Assembly: GCA_019358975.1 (NCBI GenBank)
Contig: JAHHIL010000007.1
Location: 1 to 64,000 of the forward strand
DNA length: 64,000 nucleotides
DNA from: Trichocoleus desertorum ATA4-8-CV12
GTDB lineage: Bacteria > Cyanobacteriota > Cyanobacteriia > FACHB-46
Direction: 5' to 3'
The first letter of the stretch is position 1, and the number at the start of each line of letters is the position of its first letter. The notes under the pieces are model-generated. The model made no database searches. It was not told the origin of the DNA and saw only the letters and a program-made list of their open reading frames with translations. Positions 24,782 through 34,125 of the stretch are shown here, piece after piece. A program made the position numbers and the translations under genes.

Positions 24782-27700
24782 TTACCAAGGGCTACCAATC
24801 ATCGTGAAAGCGGACCAATAGTAAGGATGGGCCAAATCCTTAGTTCCTATTTCCGCCAATTCGGGTGGCAGCGGCATACTTTCATTAGGACTTCTCAGCT
24901 TACCCTGGTCTACCTGCACTTGGCCACGAATCATGGCTAATTGGGCTTGCCGTAACGCTTCTGTCTTGATGGGAGCAGTTTTCAGTTGTTGATAAAACTT
25001 GCTCATCAGCGCCAATGTGCCTTCGTCATCTACCGCCCACAAGCTGGCTAGCACCGATTTTACTCCCGCCTGGTACGCGACCCCCGCAAACCCCAACTCT
25101 GCTTCGCGATCGCCCAAAGCGGTACGACAAGAACTCAGCACCAACAACTGAACGGGTGGGTTATTCCAACCCAAATCCGGTAAATCAGTGAGGCGTAGCT
25201 TCTTGTCCCAGAGCTGAATATAGGAGTTGTCAGGGCTACCTGATTTAAATTCTGCGTGAGTTGCTAGGTGGATGATTTCAAACGGCTGTTGTTGCCGCTG
25301 TGCCTCCAAATTTCTGAGGGTAAAGGCTTCATTTAAGAAAGTCTGCCCAGCCCAACCTGCTTGGATGGCCGACAACTCCACAGGTACCGCTGGTAATGGT
25401 TGTTGATCCCGAAACTCAGAAGCTCCCATCGCCAGCACTTCTGACTTCTTCAGACCTTGGTAAAGCGTTTCCGTCAAGCTCAAGCTGGGCATGATCCCCA
25501 AGCTGTACTTCTCTACCAAGAACTGCTGTCCACTATGCAGCGCTGCAATGGGGAGCGATCGCAGTCCTGTATCCATGATGAAGGCAATATTTTCAACTTT
25601 TCTAGCTTTTAGCTCCGCTTCTAGGGGGGCAACGAGCCATTGATAAAACTGCTGTGCCGCTGGCAAGTAACTTGTGGTGTCGCGGTTGGCAGGGTCCGTC
25701 AGGTCATCACGAAACTGCTGTGCCATCTGCAACACAGTTTTTCTGGATGCGCCCGGAATCCGTTGGCGAATCGGGTTGTCCTTCGCCGTAATCAGAATTA
25801 TTTCTAATTGGTCATCATCGCGGGGTTCAGGCTGGCTGGGGCTAGCCGCTAAAGCCTGACCTGGTAGCAATGCCGCTGGCACGAACGTGGCATATAGGAT
25901 GGCGGGTTTAACCCCGGTAGCTCGCTCTACTAAGTCCAAGTGCTCACAAATATCCGTCAAGTTGTAGTTGGGACCGCGCCTAGGTTTGCCGAGATAAGTC
26001 TCGAATTCTTGACTCACCCGCTCCTCCAAGCCATAAAGATCCAAATCCAGCGAGTTGCAAGGTAAACTAGCCAATTCCATAGACAACCGTCGGGGTGGGC
26101 CTTCTAGAGGAGCGGCTAGGGCGGGCTGAAAAGCGGGAGTAGGGGTTGGTGGAGGAAGAGGGGAGGGTGGTACTGGTGGCGCAGGGGGGTCAGGCGGTGG
26201 CGGCAGAGGTGGCAGTGTAGGAGGAAGAGGAGGAGGTGCTGGGGGAGATGCAGGGGGTTCAGGCGGTGGCGGAGGGGGGAGAGGTGGAGGACTGCCAATG
26301 GTAATCGCGATCGCCGTAGGAGTGGAGAGCGACACAGCATCACCAGCTGCCAGGGTAAAGGCAGTAGCAGGCCCGGTTGCACCCACAGCAGGGGTGTAAA
26401 CCAAGGCATCACCAGGAGTTAGCTGGGTCGTTCCCGGTACGACAGGCGCTCCATTCACCGTCAACGTTCCAGCCGGAACAGAGCTGATTACCAGCGTCAT
26501 ATTGTCTAGGTCAACATCAGCCAAGGTCGGCGCTAAGTCGGCATAGGTGAAGGTAATCGGGGTTTCAAATGCGGTGCTAGGCAAGGTAGGAGCAGATCCT
26601 AGAGCAGGCGCGGTGTTAACTGAACTGATGCTGATCCCACTGGGTGTGCCACTGGCTAAGCCGCCTGCCGCCAAGATGGGGAAAGTACCTGTCGCTAATG
26701 GGGCAGTCCCCCCGCTGATCGTCCCGGTAAGGCCATTGAGCGGCGCGCCTGAGTTGACAGTGAACGGGAGATTATCAGGACCACCTGCGGTTTGGATTGA
26801 CACCGAAGCATTGTCACTGGACCCAGAGGCATTGATGGTGGCTCCATTGGGCAGCACGGCCAGCCCACTCACCGTGCCTCTAGTCGTTGCGATCGCCACA
26901 TCTCCACCTGTGCCCGCTCCGGTTCCCAAGTTGATGCCTCGGCTGTCAATGCTGTTGAAGCGAATGTCACTGATGGCAGTGAGATTGACTGAGCCGCCGA
27001 GGGGTGTCGTTAACCCACTGGCAGAAGTGTTGATTGCTCCCACAGTCAGGGTGTTGAGAGCCGATAGGTTAACCGCTCCGCCCGTTGTGGTGCTGCTAGT
27101 GTCAATATTGCCCAGGTTAAGGTCAGCCCCGGAGATCGTTAGCGATCGCCCACTCGTCCGAATGGTATTAGTGGCTGGCATGGCAAAAGAGCCACCGCCC
27201 ACGCCATCTGCATCAGCGGTAAATGTAATCGAACCCACGCCGATCGCAAAGCTCAGATTGGTGTCCGAGAGCGGGTTGATCAAAATATCATTGCTAGCTT
27301 GCAAGACCACACTGGTATTTCCTGCCAAGCTCTCCAAGGCGGCTTCGGAAATGGTGAAGGAACTGGTGCCGCCATCTCCTGCCAAAATTTGCCCGTCGGC
27401 TAACTGGAGGTCGTCCGGGCCACCCGCCCCCGCTACCACGGTAATATTGACCGGATCGAGCAGGAGTATGCCTGTCTTACCCTGAGGCGCACTTAGATCA
27501 ACTTCCCCGCGAAACAGCAGAGTTTGCTTACCTGATACTTCCGCCGATCCCCCTTGACCCGCAGCCGCACCCCGGGCATTGATTTTGCCGGAGAATCCTG
27601 TTGTGTCATCCGCCCAAACCACCACTTGGCCCCCGTCACCGCTTTGGTTGGCGTTGGCATTGAGGACTGCACCGGAACTGATGTCAGTGCGCGAAGCATT

Positions 27701-28897
27701 AGGTAAGGGGCCTTGACCTTGATAATTGCCCCCTACTAGAATATTGCCGCCTTGCGTCGCACCCGATGCTTCTAGCGTTGCACCGACTACCCCGATGCGA
27801 TCGCCCAACACTCTGACTGTGCCGCCTACCGCACCAGAAACGTCTAGCTTCCCAGCCACCAAAGCGGTTCCTGGATGGAGATCCAGACCCATCCCAGAGC
27901 CGCTCAGCATCACCTGCCCCTGAGCGTTAACAGCAATATTGGTGGCATTGCTACTGTCGCCACCCGTGAGCAATGCTGGCAAAGCGGGAATTGGCAACGT
28001 CCAAGCAGTCGAGTTGTCGGGGTTGGGTGGTTGGACTTGCAGGCTTAGTAAGCTGCCAATCTGACTCAGTTGTACCGAACTCTGTCCTGGTATGGCAGCC
28101 ACCGTGATCTCGCCTGCTGGTGCCGTTAGATTTCCGGTATTAACGACTGTGCCCCCAATCAAGCTCAGATGCTGGCCTGAACCAACTGCTAAATTGCCAC
28201 TGTTTGCGATCGCCCCCGGTTGCGTCATGGTAAAGGCCAAACGGGTCGGGTTGCCACCCAGGGCTGCATAGTTGTTACTGCCAGCAGCATTGAACCATTG
28301 GTCACCAAAACCTACGGCATTGGCAGTGGTTGCCGTAAAAGCAGCAGGTAAATTGAGGCTAGCGTTAGTCCCAAAGATAATTCCCGCTGGGTTGAGTAGG
28401 TACAAGTTGACATTGCTGCCGCTGACCTGGATTAAGCCTTGAATCCAAGAAGCTTCACCGCCAACGACTCGCGCCAAAATATTCTGAATGTCAGGAGTTG
28501 CTAGGAAATTGGCAATTTGCCCTTGGCTAAGTCCAAACTGACTAAAGCTATGAAAGAGATTGCTGCCGTCTCCCGATCGCTGGCCTCCCATAATGTCGTA
28601 GCGATCGCCGCTGGGTGTGACCGTGGTGCCGACCCCATCCCCTGCGGGAATAATAACCTGTGCCAACAGCTGTCTGCTTTCATGTGTGTTCTGGGTACTA
28701 GTTAGGGCAGTTGAGCTTGTTGTAGGCTTAGGCGCAAAGATTTCTGGGGTGGTAGGGCTGGCTAGCGTGCTGGCAGGATTCAGGAGTGACACTGCGATTG
28801 CCAGGGCTTGACCCGGAAGAGTCAGCGCGATCGCCCTTGGAAGCGGCTTGGCGGTATGAGCTAGCGGGAGTGTGGGCAGCAGAATCGGGTGGAGCAT
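24782..28897 (-). CDS. Secreted TPS (filamentous haemagglutinin N-domain) protein fused to a CHAT protease
   Basis: The protein has 1371 residues. A signal-like hydrophobic N-terminus (to about residue 46) is followed by a TpsA secretion domain (about 80-330: IMGGQRSGDGSNLFHSFSQF, LLNPAGIIFG). A beta-helix region (to about 700) precedes a cadherin-like module (about 770-880, TFTYADLAPTLADVDLDNM) and a long proline tract (about 885-945). A CHAT caspase-like domain occupies about 1030-1371, with His1214 in HLATHAEF and Cys1257 in LSSCRTALGD, so it should be active. It would be exported through a TpsB outer-membrane partner, none of which is in the window. The substrate is unknown. It is divergent from a CHASE2 c-di-GMP gene. 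Confidence 0.9.
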   Translation of the reverse strand: MLHPILLPTLPLAHTAKPLPRAIALTLPGQALAIAVSLLNPASTLASPTTPEIFAPKPTTSSTALTSTQNTHESRQLLAQVIIPAGDGVGTTVTPSGDRYDIMGGQRSGDGSNLFHSFSQFGLSQGQIANFLATPDIQNILARVVGGEASWIQGLIQVSGSNVNLYLLNPAGIIFGTNASLNLPAAFTATTANAVGFGDQWFNAAGSNNYAALGGNPTRLAFTMTQPGAIANSGNLAVGSGQHLSLIGGTVVNTGNLTAPAGEITVAAIPGQSSVQLSQIGSLLSLQVQPPNPDNSTAWTLPIPALPALLTGGDSSNATNIAVNAQGQVMLSGSGMGLDLHPGTALVAGKLDVSGAVGGTVRVLGDRIGVVGATLEASGATQGGNILVGGNYQGQGPLPNASRTDISSGAVLNANANQSGDGGQVVVWADDTTGFSGKINARGAAAGQGGSAEVSGKQTLLFRGEVDLSAPQGKTGILLLDPVNITVVAGAGGPDDLQLADGQILAGDGGTSSFTISEAALESLAGNTSVVLQASNDILINPLSDTNLSFAIGVGSITFTADADGVGGGSFAMPATNTIRTSGRSLTISGADLNLGNIDTSSTTTGGAVNLSALNTLTVGAINTSASGLTTPLGGSVNLTAISDIRFNSIDSRGINLGTGAGTGGDVAIATTRGTVSGLAVLPNGATINASGSSDNASVSIQTAGGPDNLPFTVNSGAPLNGLTGTISGGTAPLATGTFPILAAGGLASGTPSGISISSVNTAPALGSAPTLPSTAFETPITFTYADLAPTLADVDLDNMTLVISSVPAGTLTVNGAPVVPGTTQLTPGDALVYTPAVGATGPATAFTLAAGDAVSLSTPTAIAITIGSPPPLPPPPPPEPPASPPAPPPLPPTLPPLPPPPDPPAPPVPPSPLPPPTPTPAFQPALAAPLEGPPRRLSMELASLPCNSLDLDLYGLEERVSQEFETYLGKPRRGPNYNLTDICEHLDLVERATGVKPAILYATFVPAALLPGQALAASPSQPEPRDDDQLEIILITAKDNPIRQRIPGASRKTVLQMAQQFRDDLTDPANRDTTSYLPAAQQFYQWLVAPLEAELKARKVENIAFIMDTGLRSLPIAALHSGQQFLVEKYSLGIMPSLSLTETLYQGLKKSEVLAMGASEFRDQQPLPAVPVELSAIQAGWAGQTFLNEAFTLRNLEAQRQQQPFEIIHLATHAEFKSGSPDNSYIQLWDKKLRLTDLPDLGWNNPPVQLLVLSSCRTALGDREAELGFAGVAYQAGVKSVLASLWAVDDEGTLALMSKFYQQLKTAPIKTEALRQAQLAMIRGQVQVDQGKLRSPNESMPLPPELAEIGTKDLAHPYYWSAFTMIGSPW

Positions 28898-29318
28898 ACT
28901 TTTTCAGCGTCTTAGGATACGTGTCTAGGACACGCCAGAACCTTGCTTTGGTTGGGATTCAACTTAACTGAATCATAGATACAGTATCAGCGTCATTGAT
29001 CAGGGCTAATGGTTCATCGAGTATAGGAAATCACAGATTTCTGAGCTAGGAGACAATTAAGACTCGAAAACTGTCAATTTTGATGGTTTCTCTGTAGATT
29101 AAATAGTCTAAGGTATGAATGCTAACTCTTTTGAGCCAACGCTGGTAGTGGTTTCACTGGCCCAGCCAAACTGTTGAAACTACGCATAGCCTAGCGGTTT
29201 CGGGTGAGTTAGATTCGAGCAGGCTGCGAGCAAAGAGCGCAAATAGCTTGAGTAGTTACTTGGCAACGGTCAGCGCTGATTCGGATCAGTTCATTAAATT
29301 CGCTTTCAAACCTTTGCT
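28898..29318. other. 421-bp divergent regulatory region
   Basis: This region separates TPS-CHAT (-) from CHASE2-GGDEF-EAL (+), so it must contain both promoters unless transcription comes from farther away. I found no pair of hexamers good enough to call, and no hairpin or RNA motif. Confidence 0.3.
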
Positions 29319-32003
29319 ATGTGGAAAGCTTTTAAGCAAACAGGGATCAGTAACGGGTTGAAATCAAGCTGGCGGCAACAGGTAGGCCAAACTAGCACCC
29401 TGATCCGATCGCAGCTACCTTCTGGATTGCCAGCGATCGCGATCGCTGGCTTCCTGGTAACGGGGGGCTTGTCTGGGGTGAAGCAGTTGGGTTGGATGCA
29501 GCCTGCGGAACTGCTTGCCTTTGATCAAATGGTGCGATTGCAGCCAGACCGAGGTCCTGATCCCCGACTGTTGGTGGTTGCGATCACTGAAGCCGACATT
29601 CGCGATCGCCGTCAGTGGCCTATTTCGGATCAAGTCATTGCTCAAGCTTTAGCCAATCTCCAACAACACCAACCCAGCGCCATCGGGTTAGATATTTTTC
29701 GTGATATTCCGACTGTGCCCGGTGAGCAAGCTCTGGCAACGCAGTTTCAAGAGCCGAACGTGTTTGGCATCACTTACTTGGGTAACCACCCTAGTGAGCG
29801 CATCTTACCGCCCGCTACCCTGCCAGAAGACCAAATTGGCTTTAATGATTTGGTCACCGATCCTGATGGTGTGGTGCGTCGTAGTTTGATGTTTGCCTCC
29901 AGTGAGGGTATGCCTTTTACCTCGCTGTCATTGCAACTTGCTGTTGCCCATCTTAAGCACAGTCTTAAGCAGAGTTGTGGGCTCACTCAACCCCCAACCC
30001 AGCCACCGCCATCGGTTGCGTCACCTACAACCACTTGCGCTGATCCGGTCGAACGTTTAACCGAGGCGGGAGAGTATCAGTTAGGGAAAGCAGTTTTTTC
30101 GCAATTACAATCTGACTCTGGGGCTTATCAAACGATTGATGATCGTGGCTATCAGTTTTTACTGCGCTATCGTTCGTTCAAGCATCCAGCTCGGCAAGTT
30201 AGCTTACAACAAGTTCTCCAGCAGCAACTAGACCCTAATTGGGTCAAGCACAAAGTTGTTCTAATCGGTACGACAGCCAACAGTATCAAAGATTTGGTTT
30301 ATACCCCCTATAGCCAAACAGCGATCGGAGAACGCCAAATGCCAGGGGTAGTGGTTCATGCGCAGGTCGTGAGCCAAATTTTGGATGCGGCCTCAGGCGA
30401 GCGATCGCTGTTTTGGTTTTGGCCCCACTGGGGAGAAACTTTGTGGATCGGGAGCTGGGCCATTGTCGGCGGCATTTTAGCGAGGCGATTGCGGCACCCC
30501 ATGACGTTTGGTTTGGTGAGTGCGATCGCAGTAGGAAGCGGCTTTGGGATTTGCACCTTGATTGTGGCCCAAGCAGGTTGGGTGCCTTTCATGACTCCAG
30601 CTCTGGCTTTGGTGATCACAGGTGGGGCAATCGTAGCTTATCAAGCTCTTTATGCTAGCCGTTACGATACTTTGACAGGCTTGCCTAACCGAAGCTTGTT
30701 CCTAAAGCAATTGCAACGAGACTTGCAACGCAGCCAAACCCAGCACGAAATGTTTGGTGCCAAATCCGGAGCCTCTTTAGCAGTTCTGTTTCTGGATTTA
30801 GATCGCTTTAAGGTCGTGAACGACAGCATGGGGCACCACATGGGCGATCGCCTGCTGGTTAATGCAGTTCAACGGCTCAAAAGTTGCCTGCGATCGCGCG
30901 ATCTCTTGGCACGGGTGGGAGGGGATGAGTTTGTGGTCTTGCTGCGATCGCTGCGGGATGTCAACGAGGCAACCGCGATCGCTGATCAGATCCAGCAGGT
31001 AATGACCCCACCATTTCGGCTGAATGGGCAACCCGTCTTTGCTAGCATTAGCATTGGGATTGCCTTGAGCCAAGCCGAATACAACTATCAACCCGAAGAA
31101 CTGCTACGCGATGCTCACACCGCTCTCTACCGCGCTAAGGATTTGGGCAAGGCTTGCTACGAAGTATTTTCTTCGGAGATGCACTTGCAAGTCGTGCAAC
31201 GATTTCAGATTGAATCAGATCTACGGCGGGGTCTAGAGCAACAAGAATTTCAGCTGCACTATCAACCCATCGTGTCTTTATCTACGGGCAAAATTGTAGG
31301 CTTTGAGGCGTTAGTGCGTTGGCGACATCCACAAGAAGGCTTGGTTGCTCCTGCTGACTTTATCCCGATCGCCGAAGAAACTGGTTTGATCGTTCCCTTA
31401 GGCCAGTGGATTTTGCAAGAGGCTTGTCAGCAGTTACGCCGTTGGCAAGATCAGTTCCCCTTCGATCCCCCTCTGATGGTCAGCATCAACTTGTCAGGGC
31501 ACCAGTTTGCTCAACCCGATTTAGCGACGCGGATCGAAGATATTTTGCACATCAACGGTCTGGATGGGCACAGCGTCAAATTAGAAATTACTGAAACCGT
31601 CGCGATGAAAGATGTGGAATCCACCATCAGACTTTTATTGCAACTTCGAGCTTTGAATTTGCGGCTGAGCATTGATGATTTTGGTACGGGCTACTCATCG
31701 CTGAGCTATTTACATCGGTTTCCCGTAGACACTTTAAAGGTAGACCGCTCTTTTGTGAGTCGAATGGGCGATACCAGTGAAGATGCCACTATCGTCCAAA
31801 CTATTACCATGTTGGGACATACGTTAGGGATGGATGTAATTGCGGAAGGGGTAGAAACCGCAGCCCAACACGCTAAATTGCAAGCCTTGAACTGTGAGTA
31901 TGCTCAGGGCTATCTGTTTTCCAAGCCGCTAGATAGTGAAGGCGCGACCGCTCTTTTGGCTGTAGAATGGCAACGCCGTGGCACCCGCCACCTCACCCAC
32001 TAG
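29319..32003 (+). CDS. CHASE2-GGDEF-EAL c-di-GMP signalling protein
   Basis: The protein has 894 residues. An N-terminal hydrophobic segment and an extracytoplasmic CHASE2 sensor domain (about 60-350) are followed by three membrane helices (about 360-440). The GGDEF domain has an intact RVGGDEF motif (near residue 534), and RSRD five residues before it fits a product-inhibition I-site. The EAL domain has GFEALVRWRHP (near 662) and the loop motif DDFGTGYSSLSYL. Both cyclase and phosphodiesterase residues look intact, so it may be bifunctional. CHASE2 and CHAT proteins are often neighbours in cyanobacteria, and here the divergent gene is TPS-CHAT. The ligand is unknown. Confidence 0.92.
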   Translation: MWKAFKQTGISNGLKSSWRQQVGQTSTLIRSQLPSGLPAIAIAGFLVTGGLSGVKQLGWMQPAELLAFDQMVRLQPDRGPDPRLLVVAITEADIRDRRQWPISDQVIAQALANLQQHQPSAIGLDIFRDIPTVPGEQALATQFQEPNVFGITYLGNHPSERILPPATLPEDQIGFNDLVTDPDGVVRRSLMFASSEGMPFTSLSLQLAVAHLKHSLKQSCGLTQPPTQPPPSVASPTTTCADPVERLTEAGEYQLGKAVFSQLQSDSGAYQTIDDRGYQFLLRYRSFKHPARQVSLQQVLQQQLDPNWVKHKVVLIGTTANSIKDLVYTPYSQTAIGERQMPGVVVHAQVVSQILDAASGERSLFWFWPHWGETLWIGSWAIVGGILARRLRHPMTFGLVSAIAVGSGFGICTLIVAQAGWVPFMTPALALVITGGAIVAYQALYASRYDTLTGLPNRSLFLKQLQRDLQRSQTQHEMFGAKSGASLAVLFLDLDRFKVVNDSMGHHMGDRLLVNAVQRLKSCLRSRDLLARVGGDEFVVLLRSLRDVNEATAIADQIQQVMTPPFRLNGQPVFASISIGIALSQAEYNYQPEELLRDAHTALYRAKDLGKACYEVFSSEMHLQVVQRFQIESDLRRGLEQQEFQLHYQPIVSLSTGKIVGFEALVRWRHPQEGLVAPADFIPIAEETGLIVPLGQWILQEACQQLRRWQDQFPFDPPLMVSINLSGHQFAQPDLATRIEDILHINGLDGHSVKLEITETVAMKDVESTIRLLLQLRALNLRLSIDDFGTGYSSLSYLHRFPVDTLKVDRSFVSRMGDTSEDATIVQTITMLGHTLGMDVIAEGVETAAQHAKLQALNCEYAQGYLFSKPLDSEGATALLAVEWQRRGTRHLTH

Positions 32004-32412
32004 CTGGCCTACTTGAGAAATTCTGTGAGCATTGCGATCGCCTTTGTTAGGTAGCGTCTCATTCAGCCAGGATCTTTGCTGGCGTGTGTCAGCCAAGGCG
32101 AAACTATTTGTTTCTGAAGTGCGTCTAGTGGAGGGTGCCTAAGAGCAGGCTCAAAGCCTACACTGACTTTATCTCCTCCAGTTTCTCTGTCTGAGATGGG
32201 CTGTCTAGGCTGGGTTAGATATACAACCTCAAAGATCCCTGCTTAGGTCTCCTAAGTAGACGATCTAGAAACTGTCCCTCGCCGAACCATTTCTTTTGAT
32301 ATTTACTTTAAGATCTGGCTCATCTCGTCAGCTTGGCTGATCTACTTTAAAAAGCTTGTCTCAGCTCAGTGTCGTTCTATTTTCTACCTAGACATTAGAG
32401 GTGCTAGCCTAA
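32004..32412. other. 409-bp intergenic region
   Basis: Between two plus-strand genes. A HIP1 core lies near 32035. The rest is unstructured to my eye, with several short direct words (AGGCT, CCTAAG) but no clear promoter, terminator or RNA. Confidence 0.25.
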
Positions 32413-33633
32413 GTGAACCGCCTCATTAGCTCCCAAGAGCAAAAGCTCTACAACCACTTGCTACAGTGTGTCGAAGTGGAAAACCCCCAGCAGTTGATCG
32501 AGCGCTTTCGGTGCTTGTTTCTTCATGGTCGGGGATATCCGGATGCCGACATTCAAAAAGTAGTAGAGCAGTTAGCCACCTCTGAAGTTGCCGAAAACTT
32601 CCCCTTTATTCTGAACCGCTGTTGCTATATCTGCATTAATCGTTGGCAGTGGCAACCCCGCACTCAAACGGCGATCGCAGAATTGATCGCTCTCTTCGAT
32701 ATTCCTTCGAAGCAAGTTTACTGTCGAATTGCCAAGCGATTGCAAGAGTTAGTTCAAGGGTTTGTTCAGACCGATCTCTATGCAGCCTTGCAACTGCTAG
32801 CGCGGGTGATGCAGCGACCCCCAGAGCCAAATACTCATGTAGGTGACGCTCCCCTCAAAGACCTCATTCATCGTTATCCCTATCTGTATGATCACTGCTT
32901 GCTGACGAGTAGCAGTACCGGAGAGCAACAGCAAGTGATTCGGCAACTGAGAACTCAGCGGCAAGGGCAGTTTGACTTGGATCTGTCCAAGTATATTATT
33001 GGGCAAATTCGCCAGTCTCAAGGCATTGGTAAATTCAACAATGCTGATGGTATTTCTGTCGTTCCAGCTTCAAATCCCACCTTACTCAGCAACTTAGAGC
33101 TAGATGCAGCCCTGAAGCAATTTGCTGGGGGTACTTATCGGAACGCGGCTCAGCAGTTTACGACCTATAGTCGGACGGCTCATTCCTATCACCAATTTAA
33201 AGATGATTTTTATGAGTATCTAACTGCGGCGATCGATCCTCGTTATGGCAAACGCTACTTTAATGACCAACTATATGCGCAGTTGCAAAACATCCTGCTA
33301 GATCAAGATGCTGCGGCGCTGAATCATTCGCTGATTGTCAGCACTTGCCGGAGACTGTTGAATTTTTTGGTGGTTAGTAACTCTGAGCGAGTTCAGCACT
33401 TTGTTTTAGTGGATCTCATGAGCAACCTAGGAGTCACTTCCACAATTGGGTTGCTGTTGAAAATTGTGCTGTTCTGTGGGGGGTCTAAGTCCTATCTCGA
33501 AAAGTTGTTTGCCATCCTATTCCAGCATTACCAGAGACACACTACAAACGGCGTGGATTGGTTGGTAAAGGCATTAGAAAATTTGAATGTGGCTTTTAGT
33601 ACTCACTTTGGTGGGGCTAGTGTGATGTATTGA
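32413..33633 (+). CDS. Conserved helical protein of unknown function, 406 residues
   Basis: The GTG start at 32413 gives MNRLISSQEQKLYNHLLQCV. The protein is almost entirely helical, with amphipathic repeats resembling ARM/HEAT-type solenoids (LIERFRCLFLHGRGYPDADI, LYAALQLLARVMQRPP). A conserved-looking CCYICINRW segment sits near residue 70, and a hydrophobic LLLKIVLFCGG lies near the C-terminus. No catalytic motif is recognised. A scaffold function is possible but not shown. It stands alone between the c-di-GMP gene and the 47-residue gene. Confidence 0.7.
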   Translation: MNRLISSQEQKLYNHLLQCVEVENPQQLIERFRCLFLHGRGYPDADIQKVVEQLATSEVAENFPFILNRCCYICINRWQWQPRTQTAIAELIALFDIPSKQVYCRIAKRLQELVQGFVQTDLYAALQLLARVMQRPPEPNTHVGDAPLKDLIHRYPYLYDHCLLTSSSTGEQQQVIRQLRTQRQGQFDLDLSKYIIGQIRQSQGIGKFNNADGISVVPASNPTLLSNLELDAALKQFAGGTYRNAAQQFTTYSRTAHSYHQFKDDFYEYLTAAIDPRYGKRYFNDQLYAQLQNILLDQDAAALNHSLIVSTCRRLLNFLVVSNSERVQHFVLVDLMSNLGVTSTIGLLLKIVLFCGGSKSYLEKLFAILFQHYQRHTTNGVDWLVKALENLNVAFSTHFGGASVMY

Positions 33634-33653
33634 TTGGAGGTGGAGAGAGGAGA

Positions 33654-33681
33654 GGAGTGAGGAGTGAGGAGTGAGGGGTGA
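33654..33681 (+). repeat. STRR heptamer array (GGAGTGA)
   Basis: Three exact GGAGTGA units and one GGGGTGA run head to tail just downstream of the 406-residue gene. This is the short tandemly repeated heptamer type found in filamentous cyanobacteria. Confidence 0.7.
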
Positions 33682-33833
33682 GGAGCTAAAGGCTACTTTA
33701 AAGAAGGTTGATGTACTCGTCTACGTACGACAAATAAGTGCGGCAAAAATAACAAGCTGCTGGCACAAATGTTAAAAAGCCTTAACAATAAAGAGGCAAA
33801 CCTTTAAGAAACCGCAGCGTTCACCCCCTTTTT

Positions 33834-33977
33834 ATGGCCAGTAGTGCAGACGATCGCAAGAAACGGATTATGGAGCACCTCGCTCGTAGCACCGGGAAAT
33901 TTAGCCAGTCTACCTCTCCCAATTCTGACCAACGTAGGCAACAAATTCTCGATCACGTCCGTAGAACTAAAGGCTAA
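33834..33977 (+). CDS. Small basic protein (47 residues) with an internal duplication
   Basis: ATG 33834 to TAA 33975-33977 encodes MASSADDRKKRIMEHLARST, a short SQSTSPNS linker, then DQRRQQILDHVRRTKG. The two helices share the pattern D-x-R-(K/R)-x-x-I-(M/L)-(E/D)-H-(L/V)-x-R-(S/T), so the gene looks like an ancient duplication of one short helix. It is basic and possibly nucleic-acid or protein binding. Codon use looks like the neighbours, and a strong HIP1-containing hairpin follows within 30 bp, supporting a real transcription unit. I believe similar small proteins exist in other cyanobacteria, but I cannot name the family. Confidence 0.7.
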   Translation: MASSADDRKKRIMEHLARSTGKFSQSTSPNSDQRRQQILDHVRRTKG

Positions 33978-34004
33978 TCTTTCGGGTTAAGCTGAGCCGA
34001 TTTG

Positions 34005-34053
34005 TTTGCGATCGCTCCTGCTGGGTGTAGAGCTGAGCAGGGGCGATCGCAAA
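34005..34053. terminator. Long HIP1-bearing hairpin between convergent genes
   Basis: TTTGCGATCGCTCCTGCT (34005-34022) pairs with AGCAGGGGCGATCGCAAA (34036-34053): an 18-bp stem with one T-G wobble and a 13-nt loop, followed by GTTTTC. Each arm contains a HIP1 octamer. The position between the 47-residue gene (+) and devA (-) fits a bidirectional terminator. Confidence 0.65.
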
Positions 34054-34080
34054 GTTTTCAACACTGCTAAACAGACATTG

Positions 34081-34125
34081 GTTACGCAGAGATTGGTTAC
34101 GCAGAGATTGTTTATGCAGATATGG
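34081..34125 (+). repeat. 15-bp tandem repeat at the devA 3' end
   Basis: GTTACGCAGAGATTG is present twice exactly (34081-34110), followed by a diverged third unit to 34125 that overlaps the last codons of devA. Confidence 0.6.

Noticed and set aside
26547..27485. Long open frame (312 codons) on the plus strand
   Set aside because: It lies entirely antisense to the TPS-CHAT gene, has Val/Pro/Leu-biased composition and no family features.
33640..33700. CRISPR-like array at the GGAGTGA repeats
   Set aside because: The units are 7 bp and directly adjacent with no spacers; this is an STRR, not a CRISPR.
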